From contig QHSI01000021.1 in assembly GCA_003221515.1 (NCBI GenBank), positions 1 to 33,299 on the forward strand: 33,299 nt of DNA, written 5' to 3'. Numbering within the stretch: the stretch's first letter is position 1; each line of letters starts with the position of its first letter. The DNA is from Candidatus Rokuibacteriota bacterium. Lineage in GTDB: Bacteria; Methylomirabilota; Methylomirabilia; Rokubacteriales; CSP1-6. The notes under the pieces were generated by a model. It searched no databases. It was not told the origin of the DNA and saw only the letters and a list, made by a program, of their open reading frames with translations. The position numbers and the translations under genes are program-made. Shown piece by piece: positions 13,370-20,953 of the stretch.

Positions 13370-14243
13370 GCGGCCGCCCTCGGCGCCAGTGCCGGCAGAC
13401 GGTTTTGAGGCCGCAGGGCGCGCAAACGACCGTATCGCGCCGATCGAGACAGTCGCCGGACATGCGCTTGTGGCAGAGCGCGAAGTCGAACTTCACGGGG
13501 TCGGTGGGATCGATCGCCGCGAGCTTCTGCGTGATCTCCTCGGCCATCCGCCAGTTTCGCGAGCGCCGGCGGGTGAGGCCGATCGACCGGCTGATGTTCT
13601 CGATGTGCGTGTCGATCGGCATCAGCAGCCGGGCCGGCGAGACTCCGGTCCACAGGCCGAAGTCCGGCGGCTCGCGCCGGACCATCCAGCGCAGGAACAG
13701 ATTCAGCCGCTTGCAGGGGCCGCCGACCGACGGCAGCGGGAACAGATGGCGATAGCCGCGCGAGATCCGGCCGCGCCCGAACACGGGACTTAGATCCGCG
13801 TCCAGGAACTTCCGGGAGAAGCGCTCCAGGGTCGGGCCGATGGGGCCGCGCCCGTCGTCGTCGCCAGCGAGGAAGCACTTCTCGAGCGTGCCGTACCGGC
13901 CGAGCAGAGCGCGCGCGGCGATGCAGAAGGCGGCGAGGTCGCGGGGGCGGTTGAACCGATACCAGAAATCGGCGAAGGCGCCCGCGTCGCGGCGCGGGTC
14001 GAAGCCTGTCACGAAGGCCGCGGGCGACGGGCTCATCTTGGCGAGCACGCCCTCCAGGGCGCCGCTGAACAGATCGACACGGCCGTAGGCCAGGCAGGCG
14101 CTCAGCAGCGCCACGATCTCGCGGTCGCGCGAGTCCGGGTAGCGGAGGGGGAATCGAATCGCGTCAAGCTCGACTCGGCTCGTGTAGTCGAACTCGCGGT
14201 AGAGCCGCTCGAGCGGCTGTCGCAGATCGTGCGCGGCCGTCAT
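13362..14243 (-). CDS. TIGR02757/DUF2400 family protein
   Basis: 293 residues from ATG 14243 (ATG 14261 would add six residues). Recognised by DYTSRVELDAIRFPLRYPD, IVALLSACLAYGRVD, LFLRWMVRREPPDFGLW, MPIDTHIENISRSIGLTRR and DPTDPVKFDFALCHKRM, the DUF2400 pattern. The family is uncharacterised but distantly resembles helix-hairpin-helix DNA glycosylases. The C-terminus has a Cys cluster (C in SGDCLDRRDTVVCAPCGLKTVC) spaced like the Fe-S loop of endonuclease III-type enzymes, which supports a DNA-related role. It is upstream of rmuC and overlaps it by 8 nt. I prefer the downstream ATG because a TATCAT (14260-14265) overlaps the upstream ATG, and nadX starts only 35 nt away on the other strand. 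Confidence 0.88.
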   Translation of the reverse strand: MTAAHDLRQPLERLYREFDYTSRVELDAIRFPLRYPDSRDREIVALLSACLAYGRVDLFSGALEGVLAKMSPSPAAFVTGFDPRRDAGAFADFWYRFNRPRDLAAFCIAARALLGRYGTLEKCFLAGDDDGRGPIGPTLERFSRKFLDADLSPVFGRGRISRGYRHLFPLPSVGGPCKRLNLFLRWMVRREPPDFGLWTGVSPARLLMPIDTHIENISRSIGLTRRRSRNWRMAEEITQKLAAIDPTDPVKFDFALCHKRMSGDCLDRRDTVVCAPCGLKTVCRHWRRGRPRA

Positions 14244-14278
14244 TCGAGTGTCAGGCGGCATGATACCATGCGCGCACG

Positions 14279-15076
14279 ATGGACGTGGGCGTGGTCGGGC
14301 TCGGCGCGATCGGCCGGCAGGTCTGCCGCGCCCTCGATGAGGGCATTCCCGGGCTCCGACTGGCCGGCGCGACGGCGCGCGACCGGGCGAAGGCCGAGCG
14401 CTTCCTGAAGGACCTCCGCTCCCCCGCCCCGTTCCTCTCGCTCGCCGCGCTCGTCGAGGCGTCGAACCTCGTCGTCGAGGCGTCGACGCAGAAGCACCTC
14501 GAGGAAATCGCCCCCACGGCGCTCAAGGCGGGCCGCGACCTCGTCGTGCTCTCGTGCGGCGGCCTGCTGGGTCGCCAGGACTGGGTGGACGTGGCGGCGG
14601 CCAACCACTGCCGCATCCTCGTCCCGTCGGGAGCGATCGCGGGCCTCGACGGCGTCAAGGGCGCCCGCATCGGCGCGATCACGTCGGTAACGATGGAGAG
14701 CCGCAAGCCGCCGCGCGGCCTCGCCGGCGCGCCCTGGATCGAGCAGCAGAAGATCGACCTCGACGCGATCACGCAAGAGACGCTGATCTTCGAGGGGCCG
14801 GCCACCGAGGCGTGCCGGGCCTTCCCGGCGAACGTCAACGTGGTCGCGGCGCTCTCGCTGGCCGGCATCGGCCCCGAGAAGACGCGCATCAAGATCTTCG
14901 CCTCGCCAGAGCGCCCGCTGAACCGCCACCGCATTTCCGTGGAGGGCGAGTTCGGCCGGCTCACGATCGAGATCGAGAACGTCCCGTCGGAGAACCCGCG
15001 AACGGGAAAGCTCTCGTATCTCTCGACGATCGCCCTGCTGAAGGATCTCGCCGCTCCCCTCCGCGTCGGGACCTAG
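14279..15076 (+). CDS. nadX: L-aspartate dehydrogenase NadX
   Basis: 265 residues. The N-terminal Rossmann motif is VGVVGLGAIGRQVCRAL (residues 3-19), and the C-terminal aspartate dehydrogenase domain (PF01958) has VPSGAIAGLDGV, FPANVNVVAALSLAGIGP, and ENPRTGKLSYLSTIALL. It oxidises L-aspartate to iminoaspartate with NAD(P)+, feeding NAD synthesis in place of aspartate oxidase NadB; a role in aspartate catabolism is possible. nadA and nadC are not adjacent. It is divergent from the DUF2400 gene with a very short gap and no clear SD; it is convergent with the ABC permease gene, 14 nt apart, and no terminator is seen between them. Confidence 0.92.
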   Translation: MDVGVVGLGAIGRQVCRALDEGIPGLRLAGATARDRAKAERFLKDLRSPAPFLSLAALVEASNLVVEASTQKHLEEIAPTALKAGRDLVVLSCGGLLGRQDWVDVAAANHCRILVPSGAIAGLDGVKGARIGAITSVTMESRKPPRGLAGAPWIEQQKIDLDAITQETLIFEGPATEACRAFPANVNVVAALSLAGIGPEKTRIKIFASPERPLNRHRISVEGEFGRLTIEIENVPSENPRTGKLSYLSTIALLKDLAAPLRVGT

Positions 15077-15090
15077 CTGCACAGGCTGCG

Positions 15091-15924
15091 TTACTTGACG
15101 CTGCCGGCGGTCAAGCCGCCGACCAGGTAGCGCTCGATCAGGATGAACAGCACGACCACCGGCACGATCGCGATGATCGAGGCCGCGAAGAGCGAGTTCC
15201 AGTGCTGGACGTACGCCGTGACGTAGGACGTCACGCCGACGGTCAGCGGCTTCTTGTCCGGATCCGTCATGAGTGTGAGCGCCACGATGTACTCGTTCCA
15301 CGCCGCGATGAACGCGAAGATCGCCGCCGTCACCAGGCCGGGCCGCGAGAGCGGGAGCACGATCCGCACGAGCACGCGCAGCCGGCCGCAGCCGTCGACC
15401 GCCGCCGCCTCTTCGATCTCGCGCGGGATCGACGCGAAGAACGCGCGCAGGATCCAGATGGCGAACGCGAGGTTGAACGCGGCGTTGGTGAGAATGAGCG
15501 CCGTGTAGGTGTTGATGAGGTCGAGCTCGAAGAATTCTCGATGCAGGCCCACCACCAGGCTCGTGGGCGAGAACATCTGGGTCACCAGCACCAGGAACAG
15601 GAACGCGGTGCGGCCGCGGAAGCGGTGGCGCGCCGTGTGATAGGCGGCCGGCACGGCGGCCGCGACCACGAGCGCCATCGAGGCGAGGGCGACCACGAGC
15701 GAGACCCGCAGCCAGGTCTGGAACTCCCCGTCGCGCAGCACGGCGAGGAAATTCGTCCAGTGCCAGACGGGCGGCATGAGGCGCGGCGGCGACATCCGGA
15801 GCTCGGCCTCCGGCTTGGCGGCGGTGAACAGCATGACCAGGTAGGGCGCCAGGAATGCGAGAGCCAGGAGCGCTCCGGCGCCGCTGAGCCCCGCCCGCCC
15901 GAGCGCGCGGCGAGCGCCGCTCAC
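15091..15924 (-). CDS. ABC sugar-type transporter permease, MalG family
   Basis: 277 residues and about six membrane helices. The binding-protein-dependent transport signature (EAA loop) is near residues 180-205: REIEEAAAVDGCGRLRVLVR, followed by LPLSRPGLVTAAIFAFI and AWNEYIVALTL, typical of MalG/UgpE permeases. The first helix starts near residue 12. It starts at GTG 15924, overlapping the upstream permease stop (GTGA), so the two permeases are coupled. It is the last gene of the importer operon; no ATPase gene follows. The substrate is probably a sugar or polyol, judged by family only. Confidence 0.93.
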   Translation of the reverse strand: MSGARRALGRAGLSGAGALLALAFLAPYLVMLFTAAKPEAELRMSPPRLMPPVWHWTNFLAVLRDGEFQTWLRVSLVVALASMALVVAAAVPAAYHTARHRFRGRTAFLFLVLVTQMFSPTSLVVGLHREFFELDLINTYTALILTNAAFNLAFAIWILRAFFASIPREIEEAAAVDGCGRLRVLVRIVLPLSRPGLVTAAIFAFIAAWNEYIVALTLMTDPDKKPLTVGVTSYVTAYVQHWNSLFAASIIAIVPVVVLFILIERYLVGGLTAGSVK

Positions 15925-16823
15925 GCTTCGGCCTCCCGCCAGCGCACGGTCCGCAGATAGACGATCACCGCGACGAGGATCAGCGCGACGTTGACGACGC
16001 CGAGCGCCGCGGCCAGGCCGACGTCGCGAAGCGAGCTCTTGAAGGCGATCTTGTACATGTAGGTGATCATCGTGTCGTGGCCGAAGCCGGGGTTCCGGTC
16101 GTTGAGCGTCCACACGATCGGGAACGAGTTGAAGACGTAGATGATGTTGAGCACGGCGGCGACCAGCAGGGCCGGGCGGAGCAGCGGCAGGGTCACCGAC
16201 CGGTACGTGCGCCACGCCGAGGCGCCGTCGACGCGCGCCGCCTCGTACACGTCGGCGGGAATGGTCTGGAGCCCGGCCAGCAGGACGTAGCTGGTGAACG
16301 GCAGCGACACGAAGACACCCACGGCGATCATCGCCCCCATCACCGTCGAGTCGTCACCCAGCCAGTCCACCGGCTGCGCGGGGACGCCGAGCGACTGCAG
16401 CACCGGATTGAGGATCCCGAAGTAGTAGTCGTAGATCCACACGAAGAGCTTCGACGTCATGATGAGCGACGCGGCCCACGGCACGATCAGCGCCCACCGC
16501 ACCAGCCGCCGGCCCGGGAAGCGCCGGTCCAAGAGCTGCGCGAGCGCCAGCGAGATCAGCACGGTCACCACGACGATCACCGCCACCCAGACCACGGTGT
16601 TCATGGCGACCGTCGCCAGCGCCTCCTGCCGCAAGAGCCGCGCGTAGTTCCGCAGGCCGACCCAGCCCTGGTAGAGGCCGGTGACCGAGTACTGGCTGAG
16701 CGACGCCTGGACGAGCCGCGCCGCCGGATACAGCACGACGCCGCCGATGAGGAGGAGGCTCGGGCCGAGCCAGAGGAGCGCCTGCCAGTCGGTCGCTCGC
16801 CGCGTGCGGCGAGGACCGGGCAA
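15921..16823 (-). CDS. ABC sugar-type transporter permease, MalF family
   Basis: 300 residues from TTG 16823; no ATG or GTG is available before the first membrane helix (LLWLGPSLLLIGGVVLYPAA), so TTG is the most plausible start. About six helices are visible, with the EAA loop VYEAARVDGASAWRTYRSVTLPLLRP in the second half, typical of MalF/UgpA. It begins 2 nt after the stop of the binding-protein gene, so translation is probably coupled. It would form the heterodimeric channel with the next permease. Confidence 0.9.
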   Translation of the reverse strand: MPGPRRTRRATDWQALLWLGPSLLLIGGVVLYPAARLVQASLSQYSVTGLYQGWVGLRNYARLLRQEALATVAMNTVVWVAVIVVVTVLISLALAQLLDRRFPGRRLVRWALIVPWAASLIMTSKLFVWIYDYYFGILNPVLQSLGVPAQPVDWLGDDSTVMGAMIAVGVFVSLPFTSYVLLAGLQTIPADVYEAARVDGASAWRTYRSVTLPLLRPALLVAAVLNIIYVFNSFPIVWTLNDRNPGFGHDTMITYMYKIAFKSSLRDVGLAAALGVVNVALILVAVIVYLRTVRWREAEA

Positions 16824-16825
16824 CG

Positions 16826-17974
16826 TCAGCGGCCGCCTGCCGTGGTGGCGTTCTTCTGGAGTTGGTCGAGGACCTGCTTGGGGTTGCCCCCGGGCTGCAC
16901 CGCCAGCCCGATGTTCTGCTGGACGTCGAGCTTGACCTTGTCCCACGCCGGATCGGTCGTGGGAACGAGCCTGGCGTTGGGCAGCGCGTCCAGATAGGGC
17001 TTGAGCTTGGGGTTCGAGCGCATCTGGTCGAGACCGGATTTGGTCACCGGGAGGAAGCCCTCGGCGGTGATCCATCGGGTGATGTTCTCCGGCTGATAGT
17101 AGAGGTCGAGGAACTTCGTGCCGTAGTCCACCTTGCCCTCGGCGTCGAGCTGCTTGGCCAGCGGGCTGAACCCCATCACCATGCCGACCTTGCCGTCCTT
17201 GAAGAGCTGAAAGGCGCCGTCCGTGCGGTTGGTCTTGCCCGGGTTCACCTGCGTGACCTTGTGCGTGTTCGCGAGGTCGGCGAGGAACTTCAAGGTTTGG
17301 AGGTTCTTCTCGCTGTTGATCGCCCACTGGTCGCCGGACTTCCAGTCGCCTCCGTTGTTCCACATCCAGATCGACCACTCGGCCTGTGCTTCTTCGGGGC
17401 CGAGCGGCAGCGCGTAGCCGATCGTGCCCTTGCCGAGCGCCGTGATCTTCTGGGCGGTCTTGACGAACTCGTCCCACGTCTTCGGGGGCGCGGCGATCTT
17501 CGCTTTCGCGAAGAGGCTCTTGTTGTAGAAGAACGCCCGCGCGCTCGACAGGATCGGAAAGCCGTAGAGCTTGCCCTGGTATTCCCCGCCCCGCGCGAAC
17601 GCGGCGAGGAAGTCGTCGCGGGTCTTGGGCGACAAGACGTCCTCGGAGGAGTTGAGGAGCCCGTCCTTCGCGTAGCTGGAGAAGGAGTTCAGGTTCAGCA
17701 CGTCCGGCGGCTGGTTGTTCTGGATCATCGTGGTGACCTGCTGATCGATGGAGTTCCAGTCGATGACCTGCAGGTCGACCTTGACGCCGGTCTGCTTCGT
17801 GTATGCCGCGGAGAGCGCCTGCCAGAAGGGCCGCGTGTTGTCCTTGCTGTAGTCCGCGATGACGACCTTGATCGAGGCGACACCGCCGCTTTTTGCGCTC
17901 GGCCCACGGTCGCAGGCGATGGCGAGGAACGAGATGACGACGCTCAACAGCAGCACGGGCATCACACGTCGCAC
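16826..17974 (-). CDS. ABC transporter extracellular solute-binding lipoprotein, family 1
   Basis: 382 residues. The N-terminus has a signal sequence with lipobox FLAIA-C21, so it should be lipid-anchored outside the membrane. The mature part follows the MalE/UgpB-like fold: VVIADYSKDNTRPFWQAL, VDLQVIDWNSIDQQVTTMI, PDVLNLNSFSSYA, YGFPILSSARAFFYNKSLF and TWDEFVKTAQKI. The ligand is likely a saccharide or polyol. It starts at GTG 17974 with a strong SD, AAAGGAGGG, 7 nt upstream (17979-17987). It is the first gene of the three-gene importer operon. Confidence 0.95.
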   Translation of the reverse strand: MRRVMPVLLLSVVISFLAIACDRGPSAKSGGVASIKVVIADYSKDNTRPFWQALSAAYTKQTGVKVDLQVIDWNSIDQQVTTMIQNNQPPDVLNLNSFSSYAKDGLLNSSEDVLSPKTRDDFLAAFARGGEYQGKLYGFPILSSARAFFYNKSLFAKAKIAAPPKTWDEFVKTAQKITALGKGTIGYALPLGPEEAQAEWSIWMWNNGGDWKSGDQWAINSEKNLQTLKFLADLANTHKVTQVNPGKTNRTDGAFQLFKDGKVGMVMGFSPLAKQLDAEGKVDYGTKFLDLYYQPENITRWITAEGFLPVTKSGLDQMRSNPKLKPYLDALPNARLVPTTDPAWDKVKLDVQQNIGLAVQPGGNPKQVLDQLQKNATTAGGR

Positions 17975-18066
17975 GGATCCCTCCTTTTGCCGCTATGACT
18001 TTGTCACACCGTGCGCGGAGGCGGTAAGACTTTTCTTGCGCGAACTTGGGGGGCGTGGGGGGGCTT

Positions 18067-18088
18067 GGGGGGCCCTTCGAGGCCCCCC
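18067..18088. repeat. G-rich hairpin, copy 2, next to G-runs
   Basis: A perfect 8-bp stem, GGGGGGCC (18067-18074) with GGCCCCCC (18081-18088), loop CTTCGA. Upstream on the plus strand are two more G-runs (18047-18053 and 18057-18063 area), so three runs of six or more G occur within 30 nt and a G-quadruplex is possible. It lies between trxB and the binding-protein gene, both minus strand. It is not followed by a T-run on that strand, so it is at most an atypical terminator for trxB. Layout and loop resemble the copy at 2199-2218. Confidence 0.6.
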
Positions 18089-18094
18089 ATATAA

Positions 18095-19033
18095 TCAATG
18101 TGGCTGGGTCGCCTCCAGGTAGCGCTCGGCCTCCAGCGCGGCCATGCATCCGGTCCCGGCCGCCGTCACCGCCTGACGGTACGTGAAGTCCTGCACGTCA
18201 CCCGCGGCGAACACACCGGCCACGCTGGTCTGCGTGGTCCCGGTCTTCACCTTGACGTAGCCGTTCGGCAACAGCTCGATCTGGCCCCGGAAGATCTGGG
18301 TGTTCGGCTCATGGCCGATCGCGACGAAGAGGCCGTCGACCGGGCGCTCGTGGAGCGCGTCGGTCTTGACGTTCTTCAGGCGCACGGTCGTGACCTTGCC
18401 CTTGTCCACGTCGAGGATGTCGTCCACCGCGGTGTCCCAGATGAACTCGATCTTCGGGTTCTTGAAGGCGCGCTCCTGCATGATCTTCGAGCCGCGAAGC
18501 GCGTCGCGCCGGTGGACGACGTCCACCCGGCGGCCCAGGCGTGAGAGGTAGAGTGCCTCCTCGAGCGCGGAGTCGCCGCCGCCCACGACCATGATGTTCC
18601 CGTCCTTGAAGAAGAAGCCGTCGCAGGTCGCGCACGTCGAGACCCCGCGCCCCATCAGCTTCGACTCCGCCGGCAGGCCGAGGAGCTTCGCGGAGGCGCC
18701 GGTGGCGATGATGACGGTGTGGCCCTCGAAGGTCTGATCGTCTGTCTTGACCACGAACGGGCGCTTCGAGAAGTCGACCGACGTCACGTCCTCGGTGATC
18801 ATCTCGGTGCCGAAGTGCTCGGCCTGTTTCTTCATGATCTCCATGAGCTCGGGTCCCTGGATGCCTTCCACGAACCCGGGATAGTTCTCGACGAGCGTCG
18901 TCAGCATGAGCTGCCCGCCGGCCTGTACACCGCTCAGCATGAGCGGGGCCAGGTTGGCGCGCGCCGCGTAGATCGCCGCCGTGTAGCCCGCCGGGCCGGA
19001 CCCGATGATGATGACTTTTCGCGTGGTCGCCAT
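18095..19033 (-). CDS. trxB: Thioredoxin reductase
   Basis: 312 residues, the usual length for low-Mr bacterial TrxB. FAD-binding GSGPAGYTAAIYAARA (11-26), redox-active C134-A-T-C137 in STCATCDGFFF, NADPH-binding VVGGGDSALEEALYLS, and the C-terminal FAD motif AAGDVQDFTYRQAVTAAGTGC are all visible. It reduces thioredoxin with NADPH in the cytoplasm. The start ATG 19033 has AAGGAGA about 9 nt upstream. It is the last gene of the twelve-gene array, 24 nt after the HAD gene. No thioredoxin gene is adjacent. Confidence 0.97.
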   Translation of the reverse strand: MATTRKVIIIGSGPAGYTAAIYAARANLAPLMLSGVQAGGQLMLTTLVENYPGFVEGIQGPELMEIMKKQAEHFGTEMITEDVTSVDFSKRPFVVKTDDQTFEGHTVIIATGASAKLLGLPAESKLMGRGVSTCATCDGFFFKDGNIMVVGGGDSALEEALYLSRLGRRVDVVHRRDALRGSKIMQERAFKNPKIEFIWDTAVDDILDVDKGKVTTVRLKNVKTDALHERPVDGLFVAIGHEPNTQIFRGQIELLPNGYVKVKTGTTQTSVAGVFAAGDVQDFTYRQAVTAAGTGCMAALEAERYLEATQPH

Positions 19034-19057
19034 GAGCGCGTTCTCCTTGCCTCCGCT

Positions 19058-19816
19058 TTAGATGCTCGACCCGACTCCCAGGATCCCGGCGAGCTCGCCG
19101 AGGTCGCGGATCTCGTAGGTCGGCGGCGCGACGCCGGCCGGCAGCTTCTCGCGGTCCCGGTTGATCCACGCCGCGTCCATGCCGATCTGCTGCGCGCCCA
19201 GCACGTCCATGTCGGCACGGTCGCCGACGAACAACGACTCCTCGGCCCGCACCCCCAGCCGGCTGAGCGCCGCGTCGAAGATATCGCGTCGCGGCTTGCG
19301 CCAGCCGACCTCGTCCGACACGACGATCGTCCGGAACAGGTCGGTGACGCCGGCGCGCTCGAGGATGTCGAGCGCGGTCGGCGTGTAATCGAAGTTCGAC
19401 ACGACCGCCAGGCGGTAGCGCTCGGCGAGCCGGCGCAGCAGCGGGCCGTGGTGCGCGGGGAACTCGGCGGCGCGGCCGAGCGCGCCGCGATGGGCGTCGA
19501 TGAGCGAGAGGCCAAAGCCGGGCGGCAGCGCCGCTTCGTCCAGGCCGAGCGTCTGGAAGAAGTGCGCGAACCGGACGGGGGCCGCCACTTCACGATGATC
19601 GAGCGCGCGCAGTCGCTCCGCCTCCCGCCAGCTGGCGGAGAGCGCTTCGTAGCACGCCTCGAGCTCGATGTGGGGCGCGTGCGTTCGCAGGATCGCGTGC
19701 AACATCCCGGCCGAGGAGCGAACCGTCTTACCGTTGATCTGGATCTCGGGCATCCGCTGCCGGTCGAAGCGCACCAGCGTGTCGAAGAGGTCGAAGAGGA
19801 CGGCGGCGTAGCGCAT
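19058..19816 (-). CDS. HAD-family hydrolase
   Basis: 252 residues of the haloacid dehalogenase superfamily. Motif I is LFDLFDTL (nucleophile Asp at residue 9 and Asp 12 within FDLFDTL), motif II VVSNFD, motif III Lys in WRKPRRDIFDAAL, motif IV FVGDRADMDVLGA. A helical cap lies between motifs I and II (about 30-120). It is probably a small-molecule phosphatase; phosphoglycolate phosphatase would suit the glycolate oxidase genes in the same array, but that is only context. ATG 19816 overlaps the DUF2203 stop by one base (TGATG). Confidence 0.9.
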   Translation of the reverse strand: MRYAAVLFDLFDTLVRFDRQRMPEIQINGKTVRSSAGMLHAILRTHAPHIELEACYEALSASWREAERLRALDHREVAAPVRFAHFFQTLGLDEAALPPGFGLSLIDAHRGALGRAAEFPAHHGPLLRRLAERYRLAVVSNFDYTPTALDILERAGVTDLFRTIVVSDEVGWRKPRRDIFDAALSRLGVRAEESLFVGDRADMDVLGAQQIGMDAAWINRDREKLPAGVAPPTYEIRDLGELAGILGVGSSI

Positions 19817-20217
19817 CAGAGGGGCTTCCTCGCGGTGTAGCCTTCGTCGAGCCCGTGCCAGTGACGGATCTCGCGCTCGCCGTGCTTCCAGCAAAGGTTC
19901 ACTTCCCGGCCCTCCCGCAGGTGGAGGAAGTCGACCAGCCCGAGCCCGAGGTCCTTGGGGACGCCTCCGAGCTTGACGATCTTCTCCACGCCGTTCTGGA
20001 TCTCCCGCGTCATCCGCTCGATGCGCGCCTTCGACCCCTGCCACGCCGCGCGATCGAGCACGCCGCCGCCGGCCACGGCGATTCGCTGCTGTTCGGCCTG
20101 AATCCGATCGCGTGCCTCGCCGGCTTCGACGTGCGCGGCCATGACCTGCTCCATGATCTGCGTGAGTCTCGGGATCAGGGCTTCGACCTCGGCGGGCGTG
20201 AAGTAGCGCTCAGCCAC
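19816..20217 (-). CDS. DUF2203 family protein
   Basis: 133 residues from GTG 20217, which overlaps the lutC stop by 8 nt. The start of the family pattern is RYFTPAEVEALIPRLTQIM, followed by a long helix (about 20-85), then GGVPKDLGLGLVDFLHL and VNLCWKHGEREIRHWHGLDEGY near the C-terminus, all characteristic of DUF2203. No function is known for this family. A predicted helical hairpin and the conserved Cys-Trp and Trp-His positions are the only visible features. Its place inside the Lut/Glc array suggests cotranscription, not necessarily a shared pathway. Confidence 0.87.
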   Translation of the reverse strand: MAERYFTPAEVEALIPRLTQIMEQVMAAHVEAGEARDRIQAEQQRIAVAGGGVLDRAAWQGSKARIERMTREIQNGVEKIVKLGGVPKDLGLGLVDFLHLREGREVNLCWKHGEREIRHWHGLDEGYTARKPL

Positions 20218-20953
20218 GGATCGCCTGGTCGACGAAGATCGCGTGAACTTCTTTGGGGCCGTGGACACCGCGGGTAAGGGTGAGCTCGATGTCGGCGGTC
20301 CGGCTCGGTCCGGTGATGAAGCTTGTCACCGCACCAATTCTGCCCTCGAGCTCGCCCCGGTTCCACAGCTCGAGGAACACGCCGGCCTGGCCCAGCGTCT
20401 CGATCAACGCGGTGCGATCGAAGACGGCGATGTGGCAGGCCGGCAGCAGCGAGGTCGAGCGTGGGCGCCCCGCGCCGGACCGGAGCACGAGCGTGCCGGT
20501 CTCGGCGATCGCGAGATCGACGCCGGTGAGTCCGAGCTCGGCGTCGGCGACGCGGCGGCGGAGCTCGGCGCGCTCCGTTGCGTCGGCGAGATCGCCCGGC
20601 GGCATCGCGAAGGGCTCGAGTCCACGCGCCGTCAGCGCGTCCAGGAGATCGGCGCCCAGCTCGGGCGCGTCCCAGGCCACGAGCCGCCGCACCTCGTTCT
20701 CGCGCGCGATGCCGGCGACGACCTGAGGGACGACGGCGATCGAGGCCGCGCGATGGAACACGCCGGCCACGCGCTCGAACTCGAGCTGGAAACGCTCGAG
20801 CGCCTGCGGCCAACGCTCGGCCAGCTCGCGCTTGATGGTCTCGCTGACCGCTCGCGGATCGGACGGACGCGGCGCCGTTCGCGCGGAGAAGAGGCCCGGG
20901 GTCTTGCCGACCTCGGTGCGGATGCGCGACAGGAACTCGGTCCGTGTTGTCAT
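20210..20953 (-). CDS. lutC: LUD-domain protein LutC
   Basis: 247 residues of the LUD domain family (LutC/YkgG). Typical parts are IAVVPQVVAGIARENEVRRLVAW in the middle, LTGVDLAIAETGTLVLRSG (about 160-178), the LLPACHIAVFD strand, and the C-terminal ITGPSRTADIELTLTRGVHGPKEVHAIFVD, which is the family hallmark. With LutA and LutB it forms the L-lactate-utilisation iron-sulfur oxidase complex known from Bacillus subtilis. ATG 20953 overlaps the lutB stop (ATGA). Confidence 0.95.
   Translation of the reverse strand: MTTRTEFLSRIRTEVGKTPGLFSARTAPRPSDPRAVSETIKRELAERWPQALERFQLEFERVAGVFHRAASIAVVPQVVAGIARENEVRRLVAWDAPELGADLLDALTARGLEPFAMPPGDLADATERAELRRRVADAELGLTGVDLAIAETGTLVLRSGAGRPRSTSLLPACHIAVFDRTALIETLGQAGVFLELWNRGELEGRIGAVTSFITGPSRTADIELTLTRGVHGPKEVHAIFVDQAIRG

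Noticed and set aside
15077-15090. Terminator between nadX and the convergent permease gene
   Set aside because: The 14-nt gap contains no hairpin or T-run.
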